A DNA stretch of 64,000 bases from Janthinobacterium silvisoli (lineage in GTDB: Bacteria; Pseudomonadota; Gammaproteobacteria; Burkholderiales; Burkholderiaceae_D), in assembly GCF_014200725.1 (NCBI RefSeq), contig NZ_JACHCL010000002.1:868001-932000 (forward strand). Direction: 5' to 3'. Shown here piece after piece: positions 63,336 through 64,000 of the stretch (the stretch's first letter is position 1; each line of letters begins with the position of its first letter). A model generated the notes under the pieces. The model was not told the origin of the DNA, did no database searches, and was given only the letters and a program-made list of their open reading frames with translations. Made by a program: the position numbers and the translations under genes.

Positions 63336-64000
63336 GCGGCCAGCCTGTCCGCAGGTATCGCCAGCGCGGCGGCCAGCAGCGCGCCGAATGCAGCCGGCTG
63401 CGACTGCGTCACGTCAACCTGCGGGCAAGCATGCCAGTTGGCCAGGCGCTGCACGGCGCCGGCTACGTCATGCACCAAACGCGCACTCATACGCACGCCG
63501 TCTTCCAGCGCCAGCGACTTGATTTCAAAGCGTCCTTGCGCGCGGTGCGCCTTGGCGTCGATACGCCCCACCAGCGCGCCACGGCGCAGGATCGGCAGGG
63601 TAAAGTAGCCGTACTGGCGCTTCTCCGCGGGCGTATAGCATTCAAGCCGGTAGTCAAAGCCGAACAGTTCCAACGCGCGCCGGCGGTCCCAGACGACCGG
63701 ATCGAACGGCGACAAGATCGTCGTCAGGGTAGGCGACAAGCGTCCTTCGGCCGCCGTGCGCGCCAGCGCCGCATGGTCCGCATGCACATACACGGGATCA
63801 TCCCAGCCAGCCACCTGGCAGCGCAGCAAAGCGCCTTCCTCGACCAGCGCCTGCAGATCCTGCAGCAGGCTGGCCCGCGGCTGTCTGGTGCGGAAATAAT
63901 CGCTGATCCAGCTGGCCCGCGCCAGGCCCAGCGCCTTCACGCTGGCCAGCAGCAGGCTGCGCCGCACTTGCTGTTCAGACGGCAGTTGGACATCGTCCCA
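63332..64000 (-). CDS. YcaQ/AlkX-like DNA glycosylase family (5' end outside window)
   Basis: At least 222 residues visible; the frame continues past 64000 (WDDVQLPSEQQVRRSLLLAS). Winged-helix HTH_42 hallmark PTLTTILSPFDPVVWDRRRALELFGFDYRLECYTPAEKRQYGYFTLPILRRGALVGRIDAKAHR. E. coli YcaQ unhooks DNA interstrand crosslinks; the catalytic motif lies in the part not visible here. The visible internal GTG is not the start. Overlaps DUF2804 by ATGA. Confidence 0.88.
   Translation of the reverse strand, partial: WDDVQLPSEQQVRRSLLLASVKALGLARASWISDYFRTRQPRASLLQDLQALVEEGALLRCQVAGWDDPVYVHADHAALARTAAEGRLSPTLTTILSPFDPVVWDRRRALELFGFDYRLECYTPAEKRQYGYFTLPILRRGALVGRIDAKAHRAQGRFEIKSLALEDGVRMSARLVHDVAGAVQRLANWHACPQVDVTQSQPAAFGALLAAALAIPADRLAA

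Overview
The window reads as chromosome from a GC-rich betaproteobacterium. The gene set (polar-looking pstSCAB-phoU-phoB-phoR order, a polyhydroxyalkanoate phasin, rnr-rlmB, YceH, a LapBC-type secretion system with an Ala-rich adhesin) and the codon use suggest Oxalobacteraceae (Janthinobacterium/Massilia/Duganella-like). This placement is from memory of gene content and no search was run. There are about 56 protein genes, four tRNA-Leu(CAG) genes, no prophage, no IS element, no CRISPR array and no replication origin.

Layout. 1-6378: 3' part of a very Ala-rich secreted adhesin followed by its type I secretion system (TolC-like, LapB-like ABC exporter, LapC-like adaptor). 6341-12434: a hypothetical protein, a membrane diguanylate cyclase, an NTF2-like secreted protein, an FtrA-type regulator divergent from a rhodanese, an acetoacetate-decarboxylase-family protein, and yceH. 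12445-16658: cysE, then rnr-rlmB. 17081-17975: four tRNA-Leu(CAG) genes, three of them in a 172-bp tandem array with their own promoter and a shared terminator. 18021-24622: qorB/HxlR pair, a hybrid sensor kinase, a small secreted protein, a phasin, and an MFS/SufR-like operon. 24820-28730: a FAN1-type VRR-NUC nuclease and a nuclease-XPD/DinG-type helicase fusion, overlapping by ATGA, behind a near-consensus LexA box. 28756-29553: a HigBA/RelE-type toxin-antitoxin pair. 29649-32663: a LytS/LytR-type two-component system with two LiaF/DUF5668 membrane proteins. 33225-37167: a tightly packed five-gene redox operon (SDR, AhpD-like, ChrR-like cupin, FAD amine oxidase, zinc dehydrogenase). 37164-41357: an epimerase, a UvrD-like helicase and a divergent EgtB/SenA-like protein. 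41424-51074: the phosphate regulon (pstSCAB, phoU, phoB, phoR one way; ppk1 and sixA the other), with Pho boxes in front of both pstS and ppk. 51088-51200 is a relic of a second sixA allele. 51586-64000: a putrescine-type binding protein, clpB with a sigma-32 promoter, moaE with a DUF349 gene, an acyl-CoA-synthetase/GNAT fusion, and a DUF2804/YcaQ pair cut by the window end.

How it fits together. Phosphate supply, sensing and polyphosphate storage are co-located and appear to share PhoB control. The adhesin, its exporter and a nearby diguanylate cyclase point to biofilm attachment. The most notable unit is the FAN1/helicase operon: three DNA-processing activities (VRR-NUC nuclease, RecB/Cas4-like nuclease, Fe-S helicase) with an apparent SOS operator, which suggests a damage-inducible crosslink or flap repair module. 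A second crosslink-repair family (YcaQ/AlkX) lies at the far end.
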